The notes: a model not told the origin generated them from the sequence alone. DNA of 64,000 nt from Furcasterigmium furcatum (GCA_001599815.1 BCIA01000003.1:2108001-2172000); one strand, 5' to 3'; positions 32,511-44,561 are shown, counted from the stretch's first letter. Program-made: numbers and translations.

Positions 32511-35090
32511 TGACCTGTCTCCCAAACTCTGCCCAGTCCAGCTCCAAAACTCCTGTTAAGGAAAAGTCCTCGCAGAAAAGGGTGCTCACATCCCACGCTC
32601 CCTCTCCATACGATGGCGATCCCAGGAAATCCCGGTCCTGCACTTGCTCAGGGCCCTGCATGTCCAGCAGCATGGACGCCTGCGCCCAGTCGAACTCAGA
32701 GCAGCCATCCGGCTGCGCGAGAGCTGCGATACTTTCAGCCTGTTGACTCGGACTGGTGTGTTGAGCTGTCGGAACACGGGCAGCGAGAAGTTCAGTTCTC
32801 GATGCCCGGCCCATACTCTGGGGCGCAGCGCCATCGTTCGCCAATGGCTCCGTATCCTCTGGCGCCTGCTGACATCTATCGCTTGAAGCGTCTTCGGCCG
32901 AAATGCCCAGATGGCGACACATCTGATCTATCTCGGACTGCCGCGTTGCTGCGGCCTTGTTGCCATTGGACGCGAGATGCTGCAAGATCCCCAACGACTT
33001 TTGTATCGCTGTCAATCCCGAACGTGTTCTGGCGTTGGGGTAAATGCTTCTGACGAGAACAAAAACGAAAGCAGCGGAGAACGCCGCATCAAGGTCGAAG
33101 AAGCCAAAGGTTGCTGGCGGGGGGTTAGCTACTACTGATGGCTGACCGCCGAGGAAGCTGTCCATACCAATGAGCTCCTGGTCTTTCATGGCCCCGAGAA
33201 TTTCGAGACATCGGCCTGCTGCTTCGATGCAAGCATTGGAGAGCTTCTCCAGCTCGCTGATGCGGGCTTTGGAGGGCTGGTCACCCGACTGCGCCGTCGG
33301 CACCTTCATCCGGGCCAGCGACAAAAGCGCCGGTCGTGTAGCCAAGATGATGCACTATGGAACAAGAGTCAGAAGGGCCTCAGGGCGTTTACCAATGCTG
33401 AATCTTACTTACCTGATACATCATCAGATAGAGCGTACTAGATGTCCTTGACAACATCCACCGTGTTTTGGAAAAGTCAACAACATGCTCTGGTGGAATG
33501 GAGGCTGCAACGCCAAAGACCTGCTCGAGAAGACGCTTGACATCAGCGCTATAGCTGGCTGTCGTCTTTGTCTGGAAGCTATAGAGGGCTGGCATATGTC
33601 AGCTACGAGGCCAGAGATGCCGAAGAGCTGACACCTTTCTACACTCACATTCCATGATCTGCCCAGTCACCCTTGCAAGGCGAATATTGACATTCAATGC
33701 CCCTGTTGATACAAATGCAGGCGATTCCGTGGGGAGAGGGGTCGTCACCGAGCTGTCCCGCACAGACACCGGTTGTCCTGTCGCGGCAGCAAATCTTCTG
33801 TTGTTGGTCGTTAGAAAGAAAGAACAAGATAAACTGAATAGTAGATAAACGCGGAGATATGAATGGCCCGCACCTTTCTTGCATGTATATGGTCCACCAA
33901 AGCCTACGGCGATGGGCCGTTGCGGATCTCTGACGGCCGTCGTTCTCGAGGTCACGCGCCATACCTTTCGTCATGGCGAGCCGCAGAGCAGTGCTTGCCT
34001 GTATTGACATGATGTGCACACATCAGCCAAACTTGATTCTCTCACGAGCGCCGGGAGAGACTTACGTAGATATATGCATCGTCTCTCAGGTCGGCGCACT
34101 GCAAAAAGAAGCCCATCATGCCGAGAACTTCAACAGCGTCAACCCCCTCGCTCCTGAGCATGAGCAGGTTCGGGAGGTGACGGTTTGCTTCCACGAAGAA
34201 TGCTGTTCCAGGAAGCATCCCGGACCTTGACCGTCTCCCCTGCAAAAGGCTGCCCAGGGCAAAAACCATCAGGAACTTCGCGTACCACAAATCCGACTTG
34301 TCAACATCGAAATGTCCAGACTCGTCATAGGCAGAAGAGAGCCTGTCGCAGAGGGATCTCGGCTCAAACAGATGTTGGAGCTTGCCCAACGAGTTCAGAA
34401 CCGTGTCCAATAGCGCCTGTGCCTCGCTGAGTGCAGGCAAGACGGGAGCTGAGCCCTTGTAGGTCGTGACCCCGTAGAGGTCATCTGCAGCCCCAAACGT
34501 CCCGGCAACAACCCCTTGTGGAGAGATTACTGTCGCCGGCGAGGAAGCAGTACCGAGAGCTTTGATTTGGTGTCCAAAGTGCAGGCTGGAGGATGGCGCA
34601 GGCTGCTCGCACGGAGTGTCCACCATGTCGCTCACCACTCCAAAGTGGTCACCGGCATCGGTCATGGGCGGACTCTGCGAGGGTTGCTTGTCATGGGCTT
34701 CCACGTTGTCGAGAGGAGCAGCTTCTCGTGACGAGGTTCCTCTTAGCTGCTGGGAGACAACAGGGTCCAGCTGCCGCGATGCTGCCAATCTTTCGAGCTC
34801 CTCGACATACTCAATAGGATACAGCTTCCTTGGGCTATGATCGGAGAAGACGCATTTGAACTGCTTTTTGATGCAATACCGACATGGCTGACTGCCCGAG
34901 CATTTGATCTTGCGACTGCGGCAGGCCGTGCATCTGAAGGAGTCAACAATGAACCGATCGTAATCGGGCGGCAGAGAGGACCATACGCAGCAGACGAGCG
35001 GGCGGCTTCGACAGTGGACCCTGGCTTGAGGCTCCGGGGCCGCTTTAGAGGTCGTCGGTTCTTGTCGCTATTGTCTTGAGTATCAACCAT
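32491..35090 (-). CDS. Zn2Cys6 transcription factor with fungal-specific regulatory domain
   Basis: Six exons on the minus strand: 34987-35090, 34066-34933, 33874-33998, 33649-33797, 33413-33588 and 32491-33354, with introns of 53-76 nt; phases close to 761 aa. The first intron (donor GTATGG) fuses the N-terminal tail to the zinc cluster. The cysteines C36, C39, C46, C52, C55 and C62 fit CX2CX6CX5CX2CX6C, with basic RSRKIK between. A linker (SDHSPRKLYPIEYVEELERL) leads to a long middle region with the Fungal_trans signatures LAMTKGMARDLE and HRRRLWWTIYMQER, typical of nuclear pathway regulators. It is the first gene of a four-gene catabolic group (32.5-40.9 kb) and is its likely regulator. 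Binding site and inducer unknown. Confidence 0.92.
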
Positions 35091-35258
35091 TGCGTCGAGA
35101 GTACACGAAATTCCGGGAGATGTAGATCAAGGACAATGCGGTGACCGACGGGATGAGCGTGGGGAAGTCTTGGGGCGGCTCAACAGAGGGACGAAGACGT
35201 TTTATGGGCCATGGGGTCAGGATTAGTTCACTTCCTTAAGTACTACTGGTACTACCGT

Positions 35259-35265
35259 CTTATAT
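35259..35265 (-). promoter_or_regulatory. TATA-like element upstream of Zn2Cys6 gene
   Basis: ATATAAG on the minus strand about 170 bp upstream of the regulator's start codon. Direct repeats of AGTACTAC/GGTACTACC flank it at 35239-35256 and may be regulator sites. Weak evidence. Confidence 0.3.
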
Positions 35266-35441
35266 GCCGCCCCAAGTAGTACGACCTACATTCAGTTTAG
35301 TGCTTGGTATGGGGTAGCAGGCGGGCCTGAAGCTGCTGGCCGAGGTCATCCCCTGCCCCAGGCCCGTTCGCAAAACCGAGTGAGTGCACGAGAGAATTCA
35401 TGTTCCCAGGTTCCTATCTACTATACTTCTAACTTATACAC

Positions 35442-36390
35442 TTATTCCGAACTCTGCAAGCTCCGCAAGAGATCGGAATTGGCTCGACCAGCACCGAGAA
35501 GGAGCCCAACATCCTGCGCGCCAACGATCCAACGCGCGCCAAACTCGTTGATAACCTGTGCCAGAATATCAGGCCGGTGATACAGGCCGGCAATGCCCAT
35601 CTGCTTCCCGTGCTTTGTAGCAGCGGCTCCGACCCTCCTGAGGGCATCAATGAACCTCGGGTCGTCCCAGTTCGGGAGCGTGCCGATCTCGCTCGCCAGA
35701 TCGTTTGAACCGACTAGCAACACGTCGCACCCGGGCAGGGCCGCAATTTCGTCCACCACCGCCAGAGAGTCTGCCGTCTCGATCATGATAAATACCGTGG
35801 AGCCGGACTCGTTCATCTCGGCCTGGATAATGGGGGCCGGTAGCGGCGCATACTCGAAGTGCGAGAAGCCGGCGCTGATGGATCGATGGCCGAGGGGAGG
35901 ATATTTTGAAACGCCAATAACCCGGCGTGCATCGTCTACGCAAGATGAAAGAGTCTGGGTCAGCCTAGTCGACGCTGACAACGCCTGATAGCAATCTCGC
36001 GAATTATGCTGGAGGCGGATAACGCAGGGTGTAATACTGACCAACGGTGTGAATATGCGGCACGATGATTCCCATGGCTCCCCCGTCAAGGACTTTCTGC
36101 ATGTATCCCAGTCCGCACTCGTGAGGCACCCTCACGAACGGGGTAATGCCTGCCGAGTTGGCTGTCAGGCACAGCTGGCCTGCATCTCGGATGGTGAGAG
36201 TCGTATGTTCTAAGTCGATGAAGAGCGAGTCGTAGCCGGACGCCTTGGCAATCTGCACGATCTCACCTCCGGCGACAATTTTAATGCCGAAGGCAGTGCA
36301 AATCTTGCCACTCGCTGCAAGAGTGATCAGGTTGTTCTTCGCGATATTCTTCGAGTCCTGGGAGGCGCTGGTCTGGCTGTGGGCGGTCAT
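35442..36390 (-). CDS. HpcH/HpaI-family pyruvate aldolase
   Basis: Two exons: 36042-36390 and 35442-35935, with a 106-nt intron (GTCAGT donor, GTAG acceptor); 280 aa. This is a class II aldolase of the HpaI type (2-keto-3-deoxy or 4-hydroxy-2-oxo acid aldolase, releasing pyruvate and an aldehyde). Expected active-site elements are visible: FIDLEHT (His62), FVRVP (Arg87), the MIETADS Glu169 and the GSNDL Asp195 metal ligands. The length matches the family. No signal peptide, so probably cytosolic. It sits between the Zn2Cys6 regulator and the MFS permease, all on the minus strand. The natural substrate cannot be read from the sequence. Confidence 0.92.
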
Positions 36391-37436
36391 GGTGGCGGTC
36401 GAAATCGAAGCGTCTTACACGAATCTAAATCGTAAGGTGTGGTGGAAATTGTGAGTAGATATCCATGGATGTTGGTATGCAAAGGATGCCGCTGTAATCA
36501 CTCATATTTCTACGGGCGTGAACGGCCCATCCATCCAGCACAAATCATACCGCGGGCGGACAGTGATCCATGTGCGGCTCAGGCTTCCGAGAGCTGTATT
36601 GCGGTAGTCGGGTCCGTTGCCGGGCCCGAGAGCTGCATCTGGCTGAAGTCTGCTGGTGGCGAAAGCCAGGCCAGCCACGGGAACAAATGCCGCTGTGGGT
36701 CGGCCATGACCTCGGTTGATCTGAAGTCGTGAGGAACCAGTGGTGTAGGGAGAAATCTTGTTTGGAAAATTAGGGCCCATTTGTTGGTTCGTAACTTTGT
36801 GGCCACATGCTTACTGCCTCCAAGTCATCCTGGAGCGAGCGAGTAGTCGACATCGTGTTGTGCCCGAAGTAATACCAAGCCTTCTGGCGACGACACCATG
36901 ATGGGGAACATTCTGGAAGAGTGAGATCCGCCAACAAGTATTATGATCAAAGGATGCCGTGTTCCCGAGCTTGTTCATGACACAGTATTATGAATATGGC
37001 TGTGGCTAGCACAAAGATGTCATGATGATTTGCAGCCCAATGCTGTCTGTCTCTATTGCAGGTGGGACTTGAGTTTCCGGTTGTTGCCATCTCCAGTTTG
37101 GGCATCCAATCAACACCAATGATCAAACATTACTCTTACAACCAGCCTGGACATTGCAAATTGTGATTGGCAAAATGTTGCATTGCCAAATCCGCGATAT
37201 TCCTCGGGACTTGAACTGACAAAGACTACTTGCAACATGGAAGGCTATGACAAGTGCTTGGATTTTACGGGAACCAGGCGAGAACCCGAAAGTCCAAGAT
37301 TCACAACCCACGTTCAATGAATCTCAGCCCCCCGGGAAGACCCAAAGCTGACCGATACCTCCCCAAGATAGGCCTGAAGAAGCAAGTGTTTTGCTGTCGC
37401 GTTTTCCGGCAATGAAGGAGCGTCAGAGTCACGCCC
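36391..37436. other. Intergenic, aldolase promoter and permease 3' region
   Basis: About 1.05 kb with no recognisable gene. The part near 36540-36660 is GC-rich with CGG/CCG triplets that could serve a Zn2Cys6 factor, but none is a convincing site. Confidence 0.45.
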
Positions 37437-39155
37437 TTAGTGAGTGTACCTGAATCCCCTGTCCTGGCGCTCCGTCAGATCAGAATCGGTCGACACGCCA
37501 GCGTTCTGTTCCTCGCTCTCTTCGAGGGCAGCCCGGTCCCTCTTGTTGTTGGAAGCCTTCGCAGTGAAGTAATGGGTCAAAAGGGCAGCCATGAGACACA
37601 CCCAGCTGACGATGCTCGTGATGCAGCCCTTGCTGTACCGCGGCGCGTCCTGCTTCTGCCAGAGCTGCGGGCCAACAATGCAGCCGATGCAGTAGAAGAT
37701 GAAGAAGATGGCGCTGACGACCGACTTCTTCGTATTGCCCTTGATGTTCGAGGCCATCAGGCCCACCGCCTGGCCCAGAGGCGGAGCGGTCGCGCCGGCA
37801 AGCCAGGTGCTGGCGACGATGCCCCACGAGCGATCTTCTGGGAGGGTGAGGAGAAGAATACTCCCGACCATCGGCACAAAAGCCAGGAAGAGGCCGAAGA
37901 AGACTCGGGTGTTCGGGAAGAAAGTCGGGCCCAGGCCACCGATCCAGACCAAGGTGAAAGCGATGGCGCCGGAGGGCATGCCGACAAGCATGGTCTGGAA
38001 CTTGCTGTACCCGAATCCATTGATCACGAGCGAGGAGAACTACACATGAGTTAGTTTGCCTGGGGGATGCCATATCCTAGTTGATGGTGTCTCACCTTGA
38101 CGATGGGGGTGGGAAGAGTGATGAACAGCGCCATCATGGCGAAGAGAGCCGTGCGAGGGTCGGTCAAGGCCTCCTTCGCCTGCTTCCAGTCGAACTGGGC
38201 GCGGTCACGCGTGGCCCTGTCCAGGGCAAGACGGCGAGTCGCAATTTCGCGCTCTCGCTCCGTGAGGAACCAGGCTGTCGTGGTGTCCATCGGCATGACC
38301 CAGATAAACACTACGCCTGCAGCGATAGTCAAGCCGCCGCAGACCAGGAACAGGACCCTCCAGGTGGCGATTCCGTGCACACCAGAGCCGATACCGTACA
38401 TCATGAGAGCTCCGGCAATCTGCGAGACGCCGAACATGGAAACCCACGTGCTGAGGACAGAAGCATGAGCCAACGATCAGTGTTTAGGATGAGTAGGCCG
38501 ACTCACGAGATACGGATTGGATGTTCGCTTCGCTTGTACCAGTTGCTCGTAATGATCATGAAAGATGGCGAAACGGCACCCTCGGTGAAGCCTAGTAGGA
38601 AGCGGATCGCACCCAAACTGGCGAAGTCTCTGGAGGCGCCGAGACACATTTCGACCATGCCCCATAGAACACTGGAGAAGAAAAACCATTAGCATATAAT
38701 TTCCCAAGGAAACATGCCCTTCCGTCTTACATGGTAACTCCAACAAAGCGGATGATGGGCAGTCGACTCATCAAGTAAGCCGCAGGATACTCCGAGCAGA
38801 GCTGGCCAAAGTAGAACAACGACACAGCCCACGAGAACTCGGGACCAGTGAGTTGAAGATCCTCATTGAGTCCGAAGACCGCGGCATAGTTGATACTCTG
38901 CTTGTCCAGATCTGTTGGAAACAAAGACAAGTCAGCCGGCTTCCCCGACGCACTGGGGCTCGGGTTGGTTCACATACATTGGAAGAAGTACACGATCGCC
39001 ATCACGGGCATGATGTAGCGATCCAGCTTCCTCACGAGTCTCCTCTCTTCGGCTGGATCGATAGCCATGTCCATGTCACCGGGAGGCGTGGTCTTCGACA
39101 CGACATTGTCGTCATACTCGGCCTCCCCGGTGGGCTGATCAGACTTTTCGGTCAT
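37437..39155 (-). CDS. MFS anion:cation symporter (Dal5/allantoate permease type)
   Basis: Five exons on the minus strand: 38978-39155, 38731-38911, 38507-38671, 38096-38450 and 37437-38039, with introns of 56-66 nt; 493 aa. The N-terminal cytoplasmic segment (RRLVRKLDRYIMPVMAIVYF) is typical of this family. Helix motifs follow: DKQSINYAAVFG, RFLLGFTEG, SNWYKRSEHP and GIGSGVHGIATWR. The C-terminal half has conserved SNIKGNTKK and a hydrophilic tail. These permeases import small organic anions (allantoate, carboxylates, vitamins, sugar acids) with protons across the plasma membrane. Within the cluster it is the probable uptake step; the solute is unknown. It diverges from the dehydrogenase gene across 732 bp. 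Confidence 0.93.
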
Positions 39156-39887
39156 GTTGCTCTTTGGTTGATATGAAAGAAGAAGGTGAAGAGAGTCCAG
39201 AGGGTTTGAGATGGTGCTGAGGTGCTGGAATGATCGTGGTTCAGAGCGGGAAGGGCAGCATATTTATGAGCCGGACTTCGTATGGCATTGAGACTTGTAG
39301 ACCATGACTCGACACAAATGGGGATGAGACATCAAAACGTGGAGGCGTCCGGGGTCCTCCAGACGAGTATTGAAGTCTCCAGGTTTTCCCCCACATGGAA
39401 TGCTGGAACAGGGTGAGCCGTTGGTCTGGCTGGATTGCTGAGGACGCTTGAGTTTGCCTTTCTGAACCACGGGTTCGAAAGCCGCGCCCCCACTCCTCCA
39501 GCGGCAACTTGCTCCCGGCGCCAATGATGATCACGGCCTCCTCCATCCGGTAACTAACTACAGCAAGACTTCATGATAGCCGGTTCTGAATGAGCGGGAA
39601 AAGTCCCCGTGGATTGTGCAGAAGGTCCATGGCTGATTGTCAGTCACCTGGCCGACTTCCAGCGGACATGTTCTCCGTGCGAATGTTTGCTGTCGGATAA
39701 GCAACTTGATGCTTCGGGTCTGTGTGGCCAGAGACAGCCGTGCTCTGGCAGACACCTGTGTTGTCGACAGTATATAAGCATCGGGCTGACTGATCCCATA
39801 TCTCTGTCGTAATTACAAGACATTCACCGCTGAGAAGCCATCGTGTATTCATTCTTCCCGTCGATCTACTATAAGCTATATTCTGCA
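39156..39887. promoter_or_regulatory. Bidirectional promoter between permease and dehydrogenase
   Basis: 732 bp between two divergent start codons of the putative catabolic cluster. It contains an imperfect palindrome around GGCGTCCGGGGTCC near 39342-39358, a CGG/CCG-rich site of the kind zinc-cluster dimers use. Region 39241-39546 is open on the minus strand, but I see no credible protein there. Confidence 0.55.
39771..39778 (+). promoter_or_regulatory. TATA box of the dehydrogenase gene
   Basis: TATATAAG about 115 bp upstream of the ATG at 39888, at the normal spacing for a fungal core promoter plus a short leader. Confidence 0.55.
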
Positions 39888-40892
39888 ATGGCTCCCTCAC
39901 GTACTGAACCCTTCGACGCCCCTTCGCCTGAGCTCGATGTAACTGGCAGCGCACCCGACAAGAGACCCTCCATCTACCTCCTCGAGAAGTTCCCCGAGGA
40001 TGCCGTCCGATACTGCCAAACGCTATTCCGTACCGTGCTTCACACCGATGAAGAGGTCGAGAACTGGCGAGAAAAGGCGGACGCTATCCTCGTCCGAGAG
40101 AAAACTATAACTGCAGACGACATCGCGAAGGCGACCCATCTCCGCGCCATCGGGAAACAGGGAACCGGCATCGATATCATCGACAAGGCTGCAGCTGATA
40201 GCCGAGGCATCCGCATCTGCAACACACCCGGCGTCAATGCCCAATCCGTCGCGGAACTCGTGCTCGCTCTCACGATGGCGGTTGCTCGCCAGCTCCGCGC
40301 CATTTCCGTCCGTCAAGCGGCCGGCGAGGTCGTCAACAAGGCAGACTGCTCGGGCGTCATGATGACCGGCAAGTCAATCGGCATTCTCGGCATGGGTGCC
40401 ATCGGGACGGCAGTGGCCACGATGTTCCGCGGGGCGTTCGGGGTTTCAGTGTGGGCGTACGACCCCTTCGCGCCAGCTGATGCCTGGGCAGATATCCCGC
40501 ACCAGAGGGTGAAGAACTTTGAGGAGATGCTCCCCCATGTGGACATGTTGACTCTGCACATACCACTCACGCCGCAAACCAGGGGCCTTATTGGCGCGCG
40601 GGAATTGAGACTGATGAAGCCTTCGGCGATTCTAATCAATGTCGCGCGGGGCGGCATCGTTGTCGAGGAGGACCTGCTGCAGGTGCTTCAGGAGGGCCGA
40701 TTGTTCGGGGCCGGGCTGGACTGTCACGATGAAGAGCCCCCGACGCTTCAGAGCTGCAGGTCTCTCTGGGAGACGGGGAAGATCGTGAGCACGCCACACA
40801 TCGGCGCCACCACGCAGGAGACGGTTGTGAAGACGGCCACCGCCGCTATTGATAATATTGTGCGGGCATTGAAGGAAATAGCACCTCGGTAA
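39888..40892 (+). CDS. D-isomer-specific 2-hydroxyacid dehydrogenase
   Basis: Intronless, 334 aa from the ATG at 39888; the longer frame to 39843 begins with GTG. The NAD(P) fold motif GMGAIG is at 168-173, the ARGG active-site arginine is at 254 (NVARGG), the glutamate at 283 (LDCHDEEP) and the catalytic histidine at 304 (STPHIGA). These are the Arg-Glu-His triad of the family, which includes phosphoglycerate, glyoxylate and hydroxypyruvate reductases. It oxidises a D-2-hydroxyacid or reduces the 2-oxo acid, in the cytosol. It is the divergent partner of the MFS permease and probably under the same regulator, so it may act on the imported acid or on the aldolase product. Which direction it works in is unknown. 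Confidence 0.94.
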   Translation: MAPSRTEPFDAPSPELDVTGSAPDKRPSIYLLEKFPEDAVRYCQTLFRTVLHTDEEVENWREKADAILVREKTITADDIAKATHLRAIGKQGTGIDIIDKAAADSRGIRICNTPGVNAQSVAELVLALTMAVARQLRAISVRQAAGEVVNKADCSGVMMTGKSIGILGMGAIGTAVATMFRGAFGVSVWAYDPFAPADAWADIPHQRVKNFEEMLPHVDMLTLHIPLTPQTRGLIGARELRLMKPSAILINVARGGIVVEEDLLQVLQEGRLFGAGLDCHDEEPPTLQSCRSLWETGKIVSTPHIGATTQETVVKTATAAIDNIVRALKEIAPR

Positions 40893-43689
40893 ATGAAGAA
40901 TAATAGTAGTGCGTTTCCATACAAGTATTGCCTGTGTGGTACAACCATCATGCGGCACAGCACATGGACGCCCGCCACCTTGGCACTTCCCCCTATTGGA
41001 GTATTCCGTATCAGGGGAACCTTCGTGCAGCGTGTTCCTTTCATTGCGAGCCCAAAATGAAATTCCCTTCAAATTATATGCGGCCCTGGTAGCTGGGACT
41101 GCATTAGACATGCATGGTAGCACAGGGAACAACGTCAAGTAGGATACGTTCGTTCACGACTGCTTTGCCTTAGGAATTAGGGTAGTCCGCCGAATTTTAG
41201 GCTCTCGGTGGAAATGGATGCATGGTTAGCGGGGTTTCCATCGGTGTAAGTCAAGTCTCGAGAACTGTCAAGGGCAGAATATTAAATGTCAGTGTTGGTT
41301 GCTGCTTAACAAGAACGTTTCGATAGTGCCGCACTTCGCTGTGATGAGCCACATTCTGATATATTGGGAGAGCATGATGATTATGGCGGCATAGCAGAGT
41401 CGAAACCTGGACACCAAAGGGATGAGGGCTGCTGTCCATGTTCCTAGGTCGCTCGAGCGCGCCTGATGCTGCATTGAAATTGGCCATCAAAGCAACGGAA
41501 AGCAGTACCTAAGCCGACGATTCTCTTCGGAGCTCCTCGGCAATACCTCACGCCTTGGCCGAGTAGTGCCTGGGATGAAATGTACAGGCTGTCTCTCAAA
41601 CTCAAGGGCCTCGGAATGAAGTACTTCAACTTGGATCACCCCTTTGGCTTGAGGCTCGCAACCGAGTGTTTGGGGACCGGGTGGTTGGGCGACCGCGGTG
41701 CCAGTGCCATCGGCGGACTCGGAGAGTTTTGCACCCAGGAAAAGGAGAAGCGGGTTGACCTTTGGGCTCATGGCCTGGACTCCTGACATACTTACATGTT
41801 CTGAAGTTTTGCGTTCTCATAGGTAGGGCGAGGCAAGCGCGAGACCAATACTCATGGGCTCCAGAAATCAGGCTTGGCTGATTGTGGCAGCAACAAACGA
41901 AGTCGCAGGAGGCTCTGGTAAAATCTCGCGCTGAATTCCAGAAAGGGCCTGAATACGACCTTCCGGGTATCACGGCACTGCCCGCCGTATGAACCAGCGG
42001 CAATGGCGGACAGTTTGGTCTAGCCCCTTTTGAGGGGTCAGCGTCGTGCCCCAACTTTACCCATTCAAATTCTCCGACAATGCCTCTTCCGGAGCCCCTA
42101 TGCCATTTCTAGCCCTTTGGCCCCGGAATCGGTGCCTCCTGCCTCATGTATGATATCGTTAGTCGCCCCAGCCATCGTCAGATTTGGACTGGCCCTCGCC
42201 CCAGCTGACCTCCAGACAGCTGCACGAAAGACTTTTGACAGCACATCCCTGCCTGGAGCTCCAAGCTGAACGCGCCGGCCCCTTGATCTACTGCTTCCTA
42301 GCGCCAAAACGTTGGGCCCGGCGACTTCTAGGAAGCCACCAGCATCGGCGTTCCTGACGCTTGGGAAAGGCCCAGGCCGTCGCCAGGCTGCCCGCAGTCA
42401 TGTCCTCTTCTGTCTGCCCGCCCGGAGACAGCGTCCGGTGCCGATGGGAAGCCAGAGTCCCGGGCCCGCGGAAGAGGAGCAAAACACATCGCATGACTGA
42501 CTCGCCCCTTCGGGTTCTTGGGCTTCGGCCTCCTGAGGCTGAAAGACTATCGAGGCGGGCTTACTCTGTGGCCGTTTTCCCCTCGCCCAATCCTCGTGGC
42601 CGCCACCACACCCGTTTGTGCTGCATGACAGCACGAAAAGAAACGTCACAGCCCAGGGGAACGTATCTGCAATGACGCGGCGGCTGACCATGGCGTCCAT
42701 TCAAGCTGCTGTGCCGCTGATGTTGCTATACCCCGCAAGAAGCTCGACATCGAGCCCTACACACAAAGGTTCCTCTGGGCTCTGGGGAGCAGCACGGATG
42801 CTTCCCAGAGAGCTGGTACGCGAAAGCTTAAGTCGTTCTAGCGCAGGTGAGGAATATGGGGCACCCCGGGCTTGGCCTGATGCTTGAGTGCCTGGGCCCT
42901 GGGCGGAGCTCGAGGATCCCCGTGATCGGGCTGCCATGCCATGCCAAACTGGAGGCGTTGCGGAGCCGTTCTCGGCCTTGGCCGCTGCAAAGATGCAAAG
43001 CCCTCATCAGCCCACAAGTAAGATGCAGTTATGCATGATCGCGGGCCTCCAACGCCTCTTGGCCGTGGCTGTTCTAGCCCGATGAGGGGCTCACGATGCT
43101 GCGGAGCTTGCAGAGCTCTGCTGAGCTTCGGCAAGCTCGACCTCAGCTCGGACCCGCATGTCGAGGCGGTGGACTGTGGACGCTACACAGCTGGCCGGTC
43201 TTCCGATTCAGCGGTGAGCTCAGTTGAGGCGTCCCAAGAAGGAATCGTCCACTCTGCGCGTGGCATCCATGGGTAGCTCTCTTGGGCCACATCGTGGGCT
43301 CTTTTCGGGCACCGGCCCAGCCTGAGCCATGCCATTGGGTCTCCCCACATGAGTGCCTCGACAGCATGGATGTCCCTGCGTGAGCCTCACGATAGGCCGG
43401 TCCTACGAAGACGCCTGTTTAGGGATCGTGGCCGGCCTCAAGCCAGCTGAGCCCAGGCTGGGCGCTATTGAATCCCTGACAAGATGTTTTTCTTGCGGAG
43501 ATGCCGGCAGACAGGCTGCTGGGACTCGAGGACTCGGTAGACACAGGCAGAGAGGGGATCCGGGTCTGGAGTATAAAAGGCGGCCATGAGGCTCATGGCC
43601 GGTTCTCTTTCTTCTGTCCCTCATCAGCACCAACTCCTCGAAGACTCAGCAAACCTCCTGACATCTTCCTCCAATTTCACATCGACAAG
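40893..43689. other. Long intergenic region, no gene recognised
   Basis: About 2.8 kb separating the catabolic group from the secreted cysteine-rich protein gene. Short open frames occur on both strands but lack domains or splice support. The last 150 bp form the promoter of the following gene. Confidence 0.45.
43572..43578 (+). promoter_or_regulatory. TATA box of the cysteine-rich secreted protein gene
   Basis: TATAAAA, followed by GG, about 112 bp upstream of the ATG at 43690. A perfect TATA match in a C/T-rich promoter suggests strong, inducible expression. Confidence 0.75.
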
Positions 43690-44561
43690 ATGAAGTTCTC
43701 TCTCACCGTTGCCCTCTCTCTCGCCAGCGGCGTCTTCGCCACCGGCAACCTCGGCGGCTGCAACGCCAACAACTGCGCTCGCGGTGTCACTGGCACCCGC
43801 GTCGGCAAGAAGCCCGATGTCACCTCCCGTTTCGAGGACTGCGAGTCCTTCCAGCTGACCACCGTCACCCCCGCTGTCTCGTATGTCCCCTGAACACCTC
43901 ACCGGGGTCACAACCACCTGCTAACCCCCCAACCAGCACCTCCACCGCCACCGTCACCATCTACACCGACTCTCCTCCCGCCCCCGTGAACCCTGACTTC
44001 GGCCCTGCTGTGCCCGCCGTCACCGTCATCCCCTCCGACGTTCCCGCCTACGCCTCCTCGTGCAACGGCCCCGAGGGATTCGCCTCTGCCTGCAGCTGCT
44101 GGGGCGCTACCGCTACCGCCACCACCGTCGCGACGCCCGTCGTCACCGTCACCACCACGGCCTACGTCGGCACCGGCTGCAAGTACCCCTTCGTCTGCCC
44201 CATCCCCATCATCAACCAGTGGAACTGCGGCAACGGCAAGAAGTGCACGTGCCTCAAGGGCGTCGACGGCCAGAAGCTCTGCGTCCAGAACGGCAACTGC
44301 TTCTCCGCCAAGACCTGCACCAAGCACAGCGACTGCGCCGCCGACGAGGGCTGCGTCGTCGACACCTGCTGCGGCGTCCTCGCCCGCAAGGGCAGGATCT
44401 GCCTTAAGTACGCCCCCGGCCAGTGCCCCAACACCCTGTTCCCCCGCGACGTCTTCCAGAAGCGCCAGGAGGAGGAGGTCGAGACCGAGGAGCCCGAGAT
44501 CGGCTGCACCGCCTTCGGCTGCCCCGACGAGGAGATCATCGAGGACCAGATGCGCCGCTAG
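43690..44561 (+). CDS. Secreted cysteine-rich protein (effector candidate)
   Basis: Two exons (43690-43880 and 43937-44561) with a 56-nt intron; 271 aa. Residues 1-17 are a clear signal peptide (MKFSLTVALSLASGVFA). The mature protein has about 22 cysteines. It starts with a small cluster (GGCNANNC), passes a Thr/Val/Pro-rich segment, then the dense cysteine region WNCGNGKKCTC and DTCCGVL. A KR site (FQKRQEEEVE) precedes a strongly acidic tail, so dibasic processing is possible. Many Sordariomycete effectors and surface proteins look like this, but I do not recognise a named family. No glycosyl hydrolase motif is visible. Confidence 0.88.

Noticed and set aside
39241..39546. Minus-strand frame starting MEEAVIIIGAGSKLPLEEW
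   Set aside because: The first residues look nucleotide-binding-like but the rest is not protein-like, it lies in a divergent promoter and has no splice support.
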